A DNA stretch of 64,000 nucleotides from contig OU612065.1 in assembly GCA_914767715.1 (NCBI GenBank), positions 27,652,001-27,716,000 on the forward strand, given 5' to 3'. How positions within the stretch are numbered: the first letter of the stretch is position 1; every line of letters starts with the position of its first letter. A program made the translations under genes and the position numbers. The notes beneath the pieces were generated by a model. The model worked only from the letters and a program-made list of their open reading frames with translations. It searched no databases and was not told the DNA's origin. This DNA comes from Membranipora membranacea (lineage: Eukaryota > Bryozoa > Gymnolaemata > Cheilostomatida > Membraniporidae). Below, in pieces: positions 35,501-47,200 of this stretch.

Positions 35501-38500
35501 CACTTGATTGTGATTGTCCCAGTGTAGTCCTCAGGCTGTAGCACTGAACAACCACCAGTGGGCTTGTCTATAATTATAATTGGTACATTATCAATAGAAG
35601 CGTAATATATGGCTATCATATTTCACTACGAGTCTACCAGTCCATGTAGAATGTCCTTGCTCTAAATTTTTGCAAGTACAACTTGAGCAATTTTCTGAGA
35701 ATGACTGGATTGTGTCACAATTGCTGCTTGCGTTTCCTGTCTCAGCTGAAAACACATACAGCAGTTGAGTGCAGTTTACAACTTTTTGTGCCAAAAATTC
35801 GCACCGAACAGGAATTTTTACGGATAGAGAAGAAATGTTTTCATAATTGATGTGTTTCGTTATTACATAAAATCAATGTTGCATTTTTATCTTTCCAAAA
35901 TATTCAGTCAAAGCTAAATTATTGTAGGTATTCATTTGCATGCAAATGTCAAAAAAAAGCTTGAATTTGACGTATAGACTTTGGCAAACAGAACAGAAAT
36001 TACTGACTAGGAGTGTGATGGTATGCACATTACACAATCACTCAGTGGGATAACTTCTGTTATCAACGATGAAGCTGCCAGGACTTAATATCACCCACCT
36101 GGAATCTCATTTAGCCATCAATCATGCTCTGTTTTGATGTTTTGATGTTTGGCAAGCCAAAAATTTTTAATCATCACCAGACAAATAACTAAGTTACAAA
36201 TAGCAATGGTAGCATTTCTACATTGTATGAGACTGTTAGAACAAGTTTGATCCAGTTTGCCTTCATACGTTTTGTTCCACTTTCACTGGTCATGCCGCAG
36301 TCAAATAGACCTGCGGCGTAACCTGTGGAGGGGGAGCAACTCTGAACTCAGGAAAATGGACCTGACTGGGTTTTGAGCTGCATGCACATTTCAATGATGA
36401 CTTAATATATGCCCACTTGAAGGAAAAAGGTTAAGTTATCCCCTCCCATGGTACATTCTCATTCTCGTTATATGCGGGTGTTCATTTTTTTTTTGGAAAT
36501 GTAAGCTTAGGTTCTTGATTTGCCAGGAGGCCTGGTTTTACCATGCATAGATAATCTATGATATTGCACCAAAACAAATATTCCATGGAGCAGTAGTAGA
36601 AAGACAGCTGCATGGGCACTTACGATACACATTGAGATTGACATAGTTTCTAACTTCAACAAGTGGATAGTTAGGTGAAGATGCTATACATTCTAGTCTT
36701 GCTTGATTCATATCAGCTGCTGGCTTGATATTCTGTATCTCTTTGTGCCTGACATAGATTCTCTCCTGAAGGGGGTCCGAGTTTTCAGGGTCGGCAGCCC
36801 AAGGTGTGTCACGAGCTAGAAAGTAAAAAAGAGAATGACTATATAAAATATAACTGTGATAAAACTTGGCCTAACTTATCGGCAAAAAAACAATCTAGCC
36901 AACAAATACTCTTGCAACCATAACAGCATCTTCACAAAAAAGGAGATCTGCATTATGCTTGTGTTCACAGTCTTGTATTATGTCATCGTAGTTGAACAAC
37001 TTTCAATAGTGAATGCAAATGAATAGTGAATGCAAATTTTTCTGTACATACGGTCATTTTATTGACATGTCGCACTCACATAGTCAAAATATACTAATTA
37101 ATGTTTGATTCATCATTATTTTTGGGATTTCATCCAATTTCCAGTGCATATATATACCAGGTACTTCTCTGCCAGCGAGTTTCATGGCTATGGTGACATT
37201 GGTAGTGGTGGCCTGTACATGACATCTGACTGTGTACCCATAATCAGGCTGTGGCAAAGGGATTACTACCACTTCTCCAGGTATCGTGTATGATTCCTCC
37301 CGTAAACCGTAGGGTTTTATATCAACAAACACCTCTGTTACGCTACCTGCAACAGAACCAGCACACAGCATGGAAAAACATACAATCTCTACACGAGTGT
37401 AGTGCTCTGTGCTATACAAGAAGGTCTAGTAAATTTTGAACAAAACAGTGAATAAAGATTATGTTCATACTCGTGTTTACTTTTTTTAATGTTTGCATGT
37501 TTATTTTGAGGTTTCCCAACGCTCTTCTGAAATATAAAATCAGAATAGCATTCTTTTAATCTCAAACGAACAACACTCTCAAAGAACGCATCGTATCAAA
37601 GAACTTTGCCTGTCGGGCCTTTGACAGATTGTTGAGGTCAAGATAATTGTTATGAAACATTATGAGGTGTGATTGGCTGTTATTTCGATCAAGAGTATGC
37701 TGCGCTAGGTTTCTTCTCACTCCACAAAGTGGCGCGTTCCACCAACGAGTTGGTTCTACTCATGTCTACGGTTCTACCTGCCAATCAATATATACTCTTC
37801 ACTAATATGACAGGATGTAATCCTAGGCAGGCTGGCTCATCTTATGTTTTCAGATACAGCATTGAATTAAGAAATAACAACTATAGCAGGTCAATAACCA
37901 AGTTGGTTGTGTGCTTTGTTATTGTGGAAACTGTCTGGTAAAAGCTCTTCAGTAAGGGAAGAATATGGTAAACCAAGGTCAAGGGAAGTCTAGTATCACA
38001 AGCCATTCTATTTTAACTATCATAAAAAACCTGCTAATCGTAACATAATTCTCTTTCCCTCATAGTTATAATTAGTCTGAGCCCCCCAGATTTTTGCCCC
38101 TCGCTCGACGGCCCAAAGCCCAAAGACAAGTGATATAACTACTGTTGATCAATTACAATCTCAAGTTACATCAAAGCAGTCAAACGCTGTCAAAAAATGT
38201 TATGATTGATGGATGCCAAAATGCCGTACCTTAGTTTTATAGGGAAAAGGGCCCTTACTCTATGATAATTTGATGGCGGCCGTTTTGGGAAATTAGTAGT
38301 AGCAAAAGGATGCAATGAAGTATGATGCCTGAAAGGTGAACAGTAGAATCAAGTCAAGTAGTGTGTAATTGTATAAGGTAGGGCAACCATCATACCACTT
38401 ATAATGGCTTTCAAATGAGTCATCGGGGTCATTGTCCACCACAACAAATCATTAAAAATTCACCTTAAAATGGTGTAGTGATTTCATCAATAAACTGAGC

Positions 38501-40334
38501 GCAAAATTTCGCATGGTGTTTACGTAATTTTCTCCAGACTATGCCTCCTATTATAATCACATTTACAAACATATCTTAACACGCGTTTGACACGTCAGCC
38601 AAGGATGTTTTTACAGTGAAACTTTGGCGTTATTTATAACTCTGTCAAAGCACTGTTAGGGTAGCGTGATATAAATATTTATTTAGGTTGCTCCCTCTAC
38701 ATCACCAATTTGGCATTGATACAGCAGAAAAATTTCCATTGGATCAAACTGAAAGGGCTTGATGATAATCCCTGGCGTTGCTGAGTCAGACTGTTGATTA
38801 TTACCGTATCAGTTTTTGAATATGAAAGGAATTGAAAGATCCTTATTACCCTTAGCGAGCTGGAATGATGCCAAAGGGAAGTCACTGATTAATCATAATA
38901 CTGCATGCCAGAGCAGAAAATGAGGAAACATCTCTGTGACATGAAAATACTTGAAGACCAGGATGACGTTTCAAACCAAACATTCGGAAGAAAAGTGGGA
39001 GTTGAACACATGCCGCCTCATGGACCGTCTACTAAGCAGTAAGCATCTGATTTTCACTTCATATAGAAGAATATGGCATTGTTGGATACTCCTCAACATT
39101 GAAGTAAAAGTATTTGGACACAAAAAAAGAACGTGCTCTATTTGGGTAGATTCTCAATTTGGTTGTGTGGTGAGGGGATGGGGTTTTGGCAGAAGGCAAA
39201 AGAATAATCATAATATAATGCCCTACATTATTCTGAGAGTATGTAGTATGATTTCATTCACCTGTAGGATGAAGGTGAATGACATAGATACATCACTACA
39301 TTGGGCTCATCTACAGGTTACTTACCCAAAACCTCAAATGTTACTTCAGCAAAGTCATCGCTGTTACGACAGCCTATAGTTCCTTCATCTGCCTTCTGTA
39401 CATTAGTTATCTCTAGAGCGGAGGGACGGACACCCATATCCAGCTTATCTACGCTGTAACGCCTGGTCGACGAAAACTTCTGTCTAATCTAATAACAGAA
39501 AATGTACTGACTGACTTTGACCCTCTTATAACTTTGCATGGTAGGTAATTTGAGGATTTGGAAACTAAGAGAACAGAAGAAAGTCTATTTTTGGAATGAG
39601 GAATAAATAAATTCAGTACACTACAGTACATTGTTAGTTAGCAACAAAGGCAAACCTTTACCACAATGACATTCTGATAAAAAATCATCTCTAACAGAAT
39701 TAAGACCTGCAACAAACAACAGTTGGTACAGGTAAATGTGAACATGGGATACAAAGACAAAATTAGCGGAAAACTCATGGCATTTCAATTTGGATTATAG
39801 TTCTTACTCGAGTTCCATTAGTGTTGGTGATATCTGCCCGTGATGCATCGTTACCGACTCTCTTATACCATTCTATAATATTACTAGAGTTCACAGTCAC
39901 ACAGTAGATGGTTAGATTTGATCCTATTCTAATAGGAGAGTTCTCTGATAGAATTATCTCTATTGACGAGTCCCCTGTGCTTCCTACAGTGCAGAAAAAT
40001 GGACATAATTAATTATATCTTAATATCATCAAAAAAATTCCCATGTTGTTGATGCTGTTTCAATGCTTATATATGCATATTTTTATGTTATTATAATGTA
40101 CAGCAGGTATTGTTGTAAAAAGTTTACATCTGTCAATATTTCTTTAAAAATGCAACGCAAAAATTTACATCTGTCAATATTTCTTTAAAAATGCAACGCA
40201 AAAATTTACATCTGTCAATATTTCTTTAAAAATGCAACGCAACGTTGCATTGTGATCAATGTTCTTAACTCACCTTCAACCGTGAGGATTAGAAGACACG
40301 AAAAATATCTGAAGCATGAATCCAGAAAGATCAT
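32503..40334 (-). CDS. Ig-domain cell-surface protein, likely GPI-anchored
   Basis: Exons in order: 40334-40274 (signal peptide, FSCLLILTV), 39983-39808, 39488-39326, 37346-37158, 36815-36624, 35745-35638, 35577 to about 35265, 34007-33785, 33423-33190, 32597-32503. The first Ig-like domain has TIYCVT, IEWYKR and LEITNVQKADEGTIGC (exons 2-3). Further beta-rich blocks contain TVRCHV, ARLECIASS and TIKCTI...AKWKL, consistent with more Ig-type domains. Then come a Ser/Thr/Pro-rich stalk (exons 8-9) and a C-terminal hydrophobic tail ending LLLVIVSVFQLTAIRI, as in GPI-anchor signals. No cytoplasmic domain is seen. The junction between the exon ending near 35265 (phase 1) and the one starting at 34007 (phase 0) does not fit, so a small exon is missing or misplaced. 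No orthologue was recognised. Confidence 0.6.
34094..34290 (+). pseudogene. LINE reverse transcriptase C-terminal fragment
   Basis: Short frame with HHRRSFFMRTAKEWNFLAL, the tail signature of CR1/Jockey-type polymerases (S-F-F-x-R-T-x-x-E-W-N-x-L). It ends at a stop at 34280-34282. Nothing upstream continues it. It lies inside an intron of the Ig gene, opposite strand. Confidence 0.65.
34628..34666. repeat. Hairpin, 17-bp perfect arms
   Basis: ATCAAGGATTTCAAGAG, 5-nt loop AAATC, exact complementary arm; 172 bp upstream of the tRNA-Ser. Function unknown. Confidence 0.8.
34839..34920 (+). tRNA. tRNA-Ser (anticodon GCT)
   Basis: 82-nt cloverleaf. Acceptor stem GACGAGG pairs with CCTCGTC, discriminator G. 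The D-arm/A-box is TGGCCGAGTGGTTAAGGC. The anticodon stem ATGGA/TCCAT encloses loop CTGCTAA with GCT at 34872-34874. A long variable arm typical of Ser follows, then a T-arm with GGTTCGAATCCC. No intron and no encoded CCA, as in eukaryotes. It reads AGC/AGU codons. A short T-run follows at 34927-34930. It is nested in an intron region of the Ig gene on the opposite strand. Confidence 0.97.
40123..40251. repeat. 41-bp tandem repeat, three units, ending in a palindrome
   Basis: Units start at 40123, 40164 and 40205 with TTTACATCTGTCAATATTTC and are nearly identical. The third unit runs into AATGCAACG-CAA-CGTTGCATT, a 9-bp-arm hairpin made from the repeat end. Lies in intron 1 of the Ig gene. 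Confidence 0.92.
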
Positions 40335-41200
40335 CGTTCGTGAGATGATTTAGTTCAAGTATCCAAAATTGTTAATCCAGAAGTGTTCACAGTGGGTTTA
40401 GGAGTACAGCACAAAAATCAGTACAAGACGTTCAGTCATTCTTATCAATTAAGGTTAGATGCTCGCTGTGTCAGCATGCTTCAAACTGATAAAACATGAG
40501 TCTTAGCCGGATGATTCTTTCAATGATTTCTTTTATCTTACTAATTTTGTTCAAATTAACCTCTTCAATTCATCAAAAACAGCATCAATCAAGGAGTTGT
40601 TGCGGGAGGTCTACAGCTACAGTACTACTATTATAGTGCTGAACTTTTTTGTAACAAAAAGCAGCTGGTTTGATTATAAGGACTGATGTGTTTGAAAGCT
40701 ATCCTTACAGTGATAGGTGGATTGTTAAGAATCTGAGTAATTTGTAAAAGTCCCTTTTTATGTTATCCAATTATGGTTGACAAGGACGATGAGCACATAG
40801 CCAGAATATAATTTATTGTGGAATGATGCCAGAAATTTTGTGATGCATAGGTGATAAAAAATAACCATTTGGATTGCATTTTGTAAATAGGAGAAAATGG
40901 TTACAAGGGTACTAAATATACTACATAAAATTAATATTACTTATGATATGGTAAATTACGAACTCAAATATGTATATCGTTATTCAGCATTTAAGATTGC
41001 ACTCCAAATGTTGGATGGGCTGAGGCTTTGTCCAAAATTGCGGTAATGCACATATTGCTTTATCAATTTATAGGAGAACATCATGTAAATCAACATCTGA
41101 GCAAGATGATATAATAATATGTCATGCTGCAAAATTGCTCTTGTGATTGTAAATTGTTCAGTAACATAGGCATCATAATTGGTAATGGACCGCTGTGATA
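40335..41200. other. Intergenic between the Ig gene and the p47phox-like gene
   Basis: Serves as the promoter side of the Ig gene and 3' flank of the p47phox-like gene; a minus-strand AATAAA is at 40812-40817. No other gene seen. Confidence 0.5.
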
Positions 41201-44200
41201 TCACTTTGATTTCTTAGGTGCTCTTACTTGAGCATTGCTCTGACCCTTCATTTGGCTTGGTTTGATGAGAAACTCCTCATAAATTAAACCTTCCTCGCCA
41301 TCCCCAGCACTGATATTATTGTTTTCAACCTTTAAAGTCGCTTGAGAACTACTGTTAATCTCATCAGATCGAAAGTTTCTGGGACTCCTTGGCGGTGTAG
41401 GAGGTTTGAAATCAGTTTTAGTTTTAGGTAGTGTGGCAGGTTTGAGCGGTTTAGGTGACTGCGCCCTCAGGTTATTGTCTGGTTTACCTTTATTAACAGG
41501 TTTAAGTCTGGCAAGGAGGTTAGCTGGATTCTCCTCGGGTAATGAGCTTTTCTTTGCTGGCGGGGAGGGAGGTTTCCTTCGTTCGTTCAACTCTGAACTC
41601 TTAGTAAGTGGAGGCGATCGACGTGATGATATTCCACTGATTTGCTCTATTTCACCTACGGAATTATACTCATAATCATCAGTGTCAGTCTTTGATAGTC
41701 TTGTTAGCTGAGCTTCTGCAGGCTTCGGTGGAGGTACTCTTATATTAATCATCTTCTTATCTGTTTGCTGACCAGGCAGCGTGCGAGTTCCTGCACTCGG
41801 TACTTCAGGCTTGGGCGATTTAGGTAATATTTTTGCTCCATTTTTTCCTGCACTGGCTTGTTTGACAGGTGTGATGGGTTTTGGTGGAGGCCTCATCATT
41901 GATTTGGTGGCAGTGACAGGTTTGAGCTGAGATCTGAAATCTGATTCATCATACACAAGCTCATAATCGTTTGTGTCATCAGGGTGAATTTCAGATACTG
42001 GAGGTGGTCGCGTCATGGGCGGAGGAGGCGCAGGCCAGCTCTGTTCTGTCCCGTGGACGGGCGGTGTTACTTTTCTTGTTCTTGCAGCTGTGTGAGGCAC
42101 TGAGGCTGTGTTCTCTAACAAATGCAAACATTTCTTTATCAAAAATGAGACAATTGAAGAGGGAGTTCATTGGTTACACCACCTTTGCCTTTTACAAAGA
42201 GAGTGAGCCTAAACAGCAATTCTATTAGCATTATAGCTAGCGCAAATCTTTTGTCATCATTTATTTGACAAAGGCCAGATGTAACTCACCAATTTTGCTG
42301 GCTCTTAGAGATGCTGGCACAGTTGGAGCCTGATATGATGGAGGTATGTCCTTTAGTTCTTCTATAGGAGGCTTGTCATAATCATGGATCGGTTCATAAT
42401 CATCTTCAGGGCCTTCTATATTGTGGGGTGGAATGAAAGGCGGACTGGATGCTTTGTGAGGTGGCACAACAGGTGGTCTGTTCGTCAGAGTGTTATCAGA
42501 CTCAGATCTGGATGGTAAAGGAGGTGGAGGTGGTCTGGAGGAAGGTAACTGACTATCTGATGGATTCTAAAAGTGAAAACAAAAGGATTGATTATCAGCT
42601 TGATTGATATAACCAACGTATTTGTTGTCAGAGCGCGAAGACATCATGATAGCCATATATAATATGAAGAACAATTATGAATACCACTAAGGATATAACT
42701 TAGTTGTCCTCACCATCTACATGAAGACACAACTCTTCCCACAATAATCAATACCTTGATGTATAATATTTATTTATCATCAGTTCTAATATTGCGACTA
42801 ATGATTAGTTGTAAGTTGTAATCATACTAATTTCTTTATTCATATGCACTCAAGATTTTAATTTGTATCTATGGATCACGCATCTTATCACAACTTATAG
42901 AATCAGCGAACCCTCTGTTAACTTCAATCAACCTTTACAATACCACTACTACTGAGTGAAAATATGTAGAATCACATACTCTGGGTAGAGAATGTGCGGA
43001 TCCATTTGATGTCTGTGTATTCAGCTTTCTGGGGAGAGTTCGGGGTGATGGGTCATTGCCTCCTCCATTAGGGGATCGGACTGTGGGTGAACTAGGAGCT
43101 CTGTATGAGGGAGCTGAGGCATCTTTGCTCAAGTCCAGGTTCACACCTGATCGCGAGAAAGAGAGAGATAGATGAAGATTGTATCACATCATTTATAGTA
43201 TGTACCCTACTCTCCTTGTCTACAGCCCAATATACAAACTAAATTGAAAAAAACTAAACCTATTCTAGGATATTTTATTGTCTTGTGGTTTCCTCCTTCC
43301 CCATTGTGTCACAGTCATAGTCTTAATAATTTAGTCTATGGTCACAGTCGATCTGCTCTTATATTTTGGTCTCCCTGTTCCTTGTAGTTTTTGGATATAA
43401 CTGAAATTGTCACCTGGTTTATTTGCAGTCTGTATGTGGTTAGGAGGTATGAAGCAGTTTGGATCAACATAGTCACTACACATGCTGTCTGTGGCACTAG
43501 TAAGTTCATCCTCCTCCGTAGAACTTGGTCTCAGATAGCCATGCTCATCCTCACTCTCTAGTATCTTACTTAGTGACAGGGGTAAGTCATTCATTACATC
43601 TGTCTGCAAAATTCATACAACACCACATGTTTTCTATACTATATATAACAAAATGAGATGTAGACAGTAGACACACACACACAAGACTGAAAATTTACAG
43701 CTGGGCACGTCGACCACTTACCAGTCACAGGAAAGGGATACGTTCATTTAAGCGAGGAAAGATAACTAAAAAATAACATCGATATTTTTCCATAATCTCC
43801 AAATAATTTGTAAAATCGAGAAGAACCCCAAAGTTTACCAGCACACCTAGCAGGACATTTGACAGATGCGTTACAATCTTTGATCACTTAGGACATGCAT
43901 TAAAGAGGAGAAGAGAATGATAAGGTGAATGAATAGCCAAACTTCCTTTCAAAATTAAACACTAGATGTGCGCAAAACATGAGTGAAGGGAGCGGCCGTG
44001 GCGCAATGGGTAAGACATGGGTCTTTCAATCGAGAGGTCCCATGTTCGAATCCCGACCTCAAATGCTCCTGTGCCCCATCAGAATCCAGTCCGTAGACCC
44101 GTACTGATACCAAGACAAAAATGACCAAGCAACAACATGGTTTCTCACACGTTATCACAGGGTATCGAGACTATAAATGGACGTGAGTAGTTCATGCCAT

Positions 44201-47200
44201 ACTAGAAATGGCATATGACCCTTATTTTAACATGATATCAGATGACAACTCTAGGACAAGGATTCAATCATCAGAGTTAGCTGATCATGAGGAATAATGA
44301 TCATTGGTTCACCATCTGGTCCATGAATGTAAACATACTTAATATGATTTGAACTGTAACAGCTCCATTTCTTGTGCCTATTTATTGCAAGTAGCTTGTA
44401 TGTCCATATTTTGTTTTACAATCAATTGGTTGTCATATACTTAAAACCAACCATGCCTGCATGATGTGGGTTTGAAAATAACACAACACCCAACCAAGGG
44501 CGGACTTAGTTACTTTATATGAAAAGTGTCTAATTACCTTTGTTTCTGTTTGAGGTGGCTGAAAGTAATGCTAGATGAGAACAACAATAAGATAAATTGA
44601 AAGCTGTCTCATACTTTTAGGGTTTTTATCATAATGCTTCATCGTAATAAACCTCAACAATGTGTGTATCTTACCGATGGCTTTTGTACTTTAACAGATC
44701 TCTGTCTTCGTTTTTCTGTAGCCCTCCTGTATGGCAGCAGATCTCGTTTGGCTGGAGGGGGTAGGGTGGCTGTCCCGTTTTTTATCGATTGTCGACGAGG
44801 AGTTGGCATAACTGGGCTATTCTGTGCAGGTAGTGAGGAGCTCTTGTTAGTGAGATATGGATTATTATAGGGCATCAGATATGTGGATGGAACATATCCT
44901 ACCTTCGAATTGTAACTGGAATAAATGAACAAAACCGATCCGTTGAGAAATACTCACAATGAAAGCAAAGTCATGTAGACTTGCCAATTTCATGTAAGCT
45001 TCAGTATTACATATCACTATATAGTTAACTCGCAAGGAAGTAAGATAATCATACACTGAAGCTACAACCTTCTACGTACAAATACTTTTATTGATGTGAT
45101 ACGTACCATGATGATGTGGTTATTATCTAACATCCAGAATCAGATGGAAACTATTACCATGTTAACATCCATAGATGGTGGACACTACGTCAGATTTAAC
45201 TCACACTAGTTATTTAATTATAACCTTAGCTTATAATTCTTAAAAGTCAATGACATGATGACACGATTTGTACAAATGGGATGTGATGAGTTTACCTGGC
45301 AATCCACCATCCATCTAAAACTTTATTCAGAACCTCAAGAACGACTGATTTGTCGAATGAAAGCTCATCCTCAAATTCTCCCTTATAGTCCTTCAGCGAA
45401 AGAAACAGTTCTCCTGGAAAAAGAAAGGCAATGTGGACAGTATAAGTCCTGTGAGCAGTGGTTAAATTATTAAATTTAGGAAGACCACAAGTTCATAATT
45501 CATGATGCAGCAGCCAGACAATGTTTATGGGCAATATTATAATATAAGTGTAATTCATAAGGGGAAATTTATTACACTGTCTAGTTACCCCGGTTCATTT
45601 GACTGTAACAGTGAGTTAGCGATGCCTGAGAACATACCTACCTATGCAGATACTGTTAGCATATGTTAGTAATTACAGTTAAGTATTATAAATATATGGT
45701 AGGATACTGGTAGTATATTCAAAATCTGTGATGATCACCCTAACATGCTACATAACCATTTACACGTACGTACCTGCCATACATGGAATCTCATCTTTCT
45801 CACTATTATCTGATACATGATCCTCTGACTGATGAAGCTTCTCTAGGTACGTAGCTGGGGCCCATCCCTCTACACCATTACATGCTACATACCACCACCC
45901 TGTCAAAACAGAACAAAGCAACATCTAGTCAGATGGAAAAAATAGACAGTTTTCCGAGCTCTGATTTATGCCTCAATTCGGAGTTGTCCTCTCTCCAGTT
46001 TGGTACTTTTAGCCAACGCCGCATAATTAAAACGTGCTGAAAAAAGGGTTATCTGGTAAACCGCTTATATTAGGATAAAAATGATTTTTGATTTAGAATC
46101 TGCAGCATTGAAAACCCTGGGAGACAGGGTTTCGAAATCATTGGAGGCTTGAATGTTGATAAATCTTAATTTTAGTGACGAAATTCATGAACAATTCCAT
46201 GAAATTTGTCCGCAAAACTGGGAGAAATTGATATAATTGACTATCGGAATACCAAAATTGTTTCCCAAACTATGTCCCTATCAGTTTTCAATGCAGATTC
46301 TGAATCACAAATCATTTTTATCCTATCATAAGCGGTTTACCAGATAACCCTCTTTTCAGCACGTTTTTCCTATGCGGCGTTGGATAAAAGTACCAAACTG
46401 GAGAGAGGACAACTCCAAATTGAGGAATAAATCAGAGCTCAGAAAACTGTCTATTATAGCAAAATGAGACAGCCTTTGAAGCTTGAGAGAGAATATGCCG
46501 ATATAATGGATTTCACAGAGAAATCAGGTTACTGGAAACATACAGGAGCTTCATCTGATCTCTCTGTTGATTCCAGCCAAACCTGTATTGCTGGAACACG
46601 GGGATCAAAGGGTATTGAGAATGTATGAGCATACTTTGCACCTGCTTAGCCAATCACTGTCTTATCACTTTCTGTTTGTAAAATGTGAGTGGATAAAGAT
46701 TAAATAAGGGTTAGGGCACATCAGATGATAGCACAAAGCGGTTTGATACCTACCGTTCGCATTCTTATCGATTACATCCACTTGGTCATCTAACTGTAGA
46801 TTAATCTGCCCCTTTCCGAGTGATTTATAGGGAGCTACTACCTGATAGACCTGCAGCTGCAGTGGACCAGTAATCTGGAAATCTGTAATAACGAAATAAG
46901 GCCCATGTATATATGTACTCTGGATTTCCATATAGTCGTGGCATATAACAGCTTACCATCGTGATCAGCTCATTTGCTTAGTTTATCTACGGAGCCAACT
47001 TTTGTGGGTTAGCTCCACAGTGTGTCGTTGGCACACAGCCTAATTGCCTCATTAGTCATATTTAAAATTTTATATTCCATCAATTGGATGGAAATTTACT
47101 TTACATAAGTGACAGTGTCAAAATCGTATCTGGACGGCCAAGGAGTGTTAGATCCCCGAAAAACCAAGAATTGTGTTTGAGATCACATGCTATGCGACAG

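Noticed and set aside
39670-39715. Possible extra exon of the Ig gene (VLILLEMIFYQNVIV)
   Set aside because: It has splice-like ends and keeps frame, but would put a hydrophobic 15-mer in the middle of an Ig domain; joining 39808 directly to 39488 gives a normal domain.
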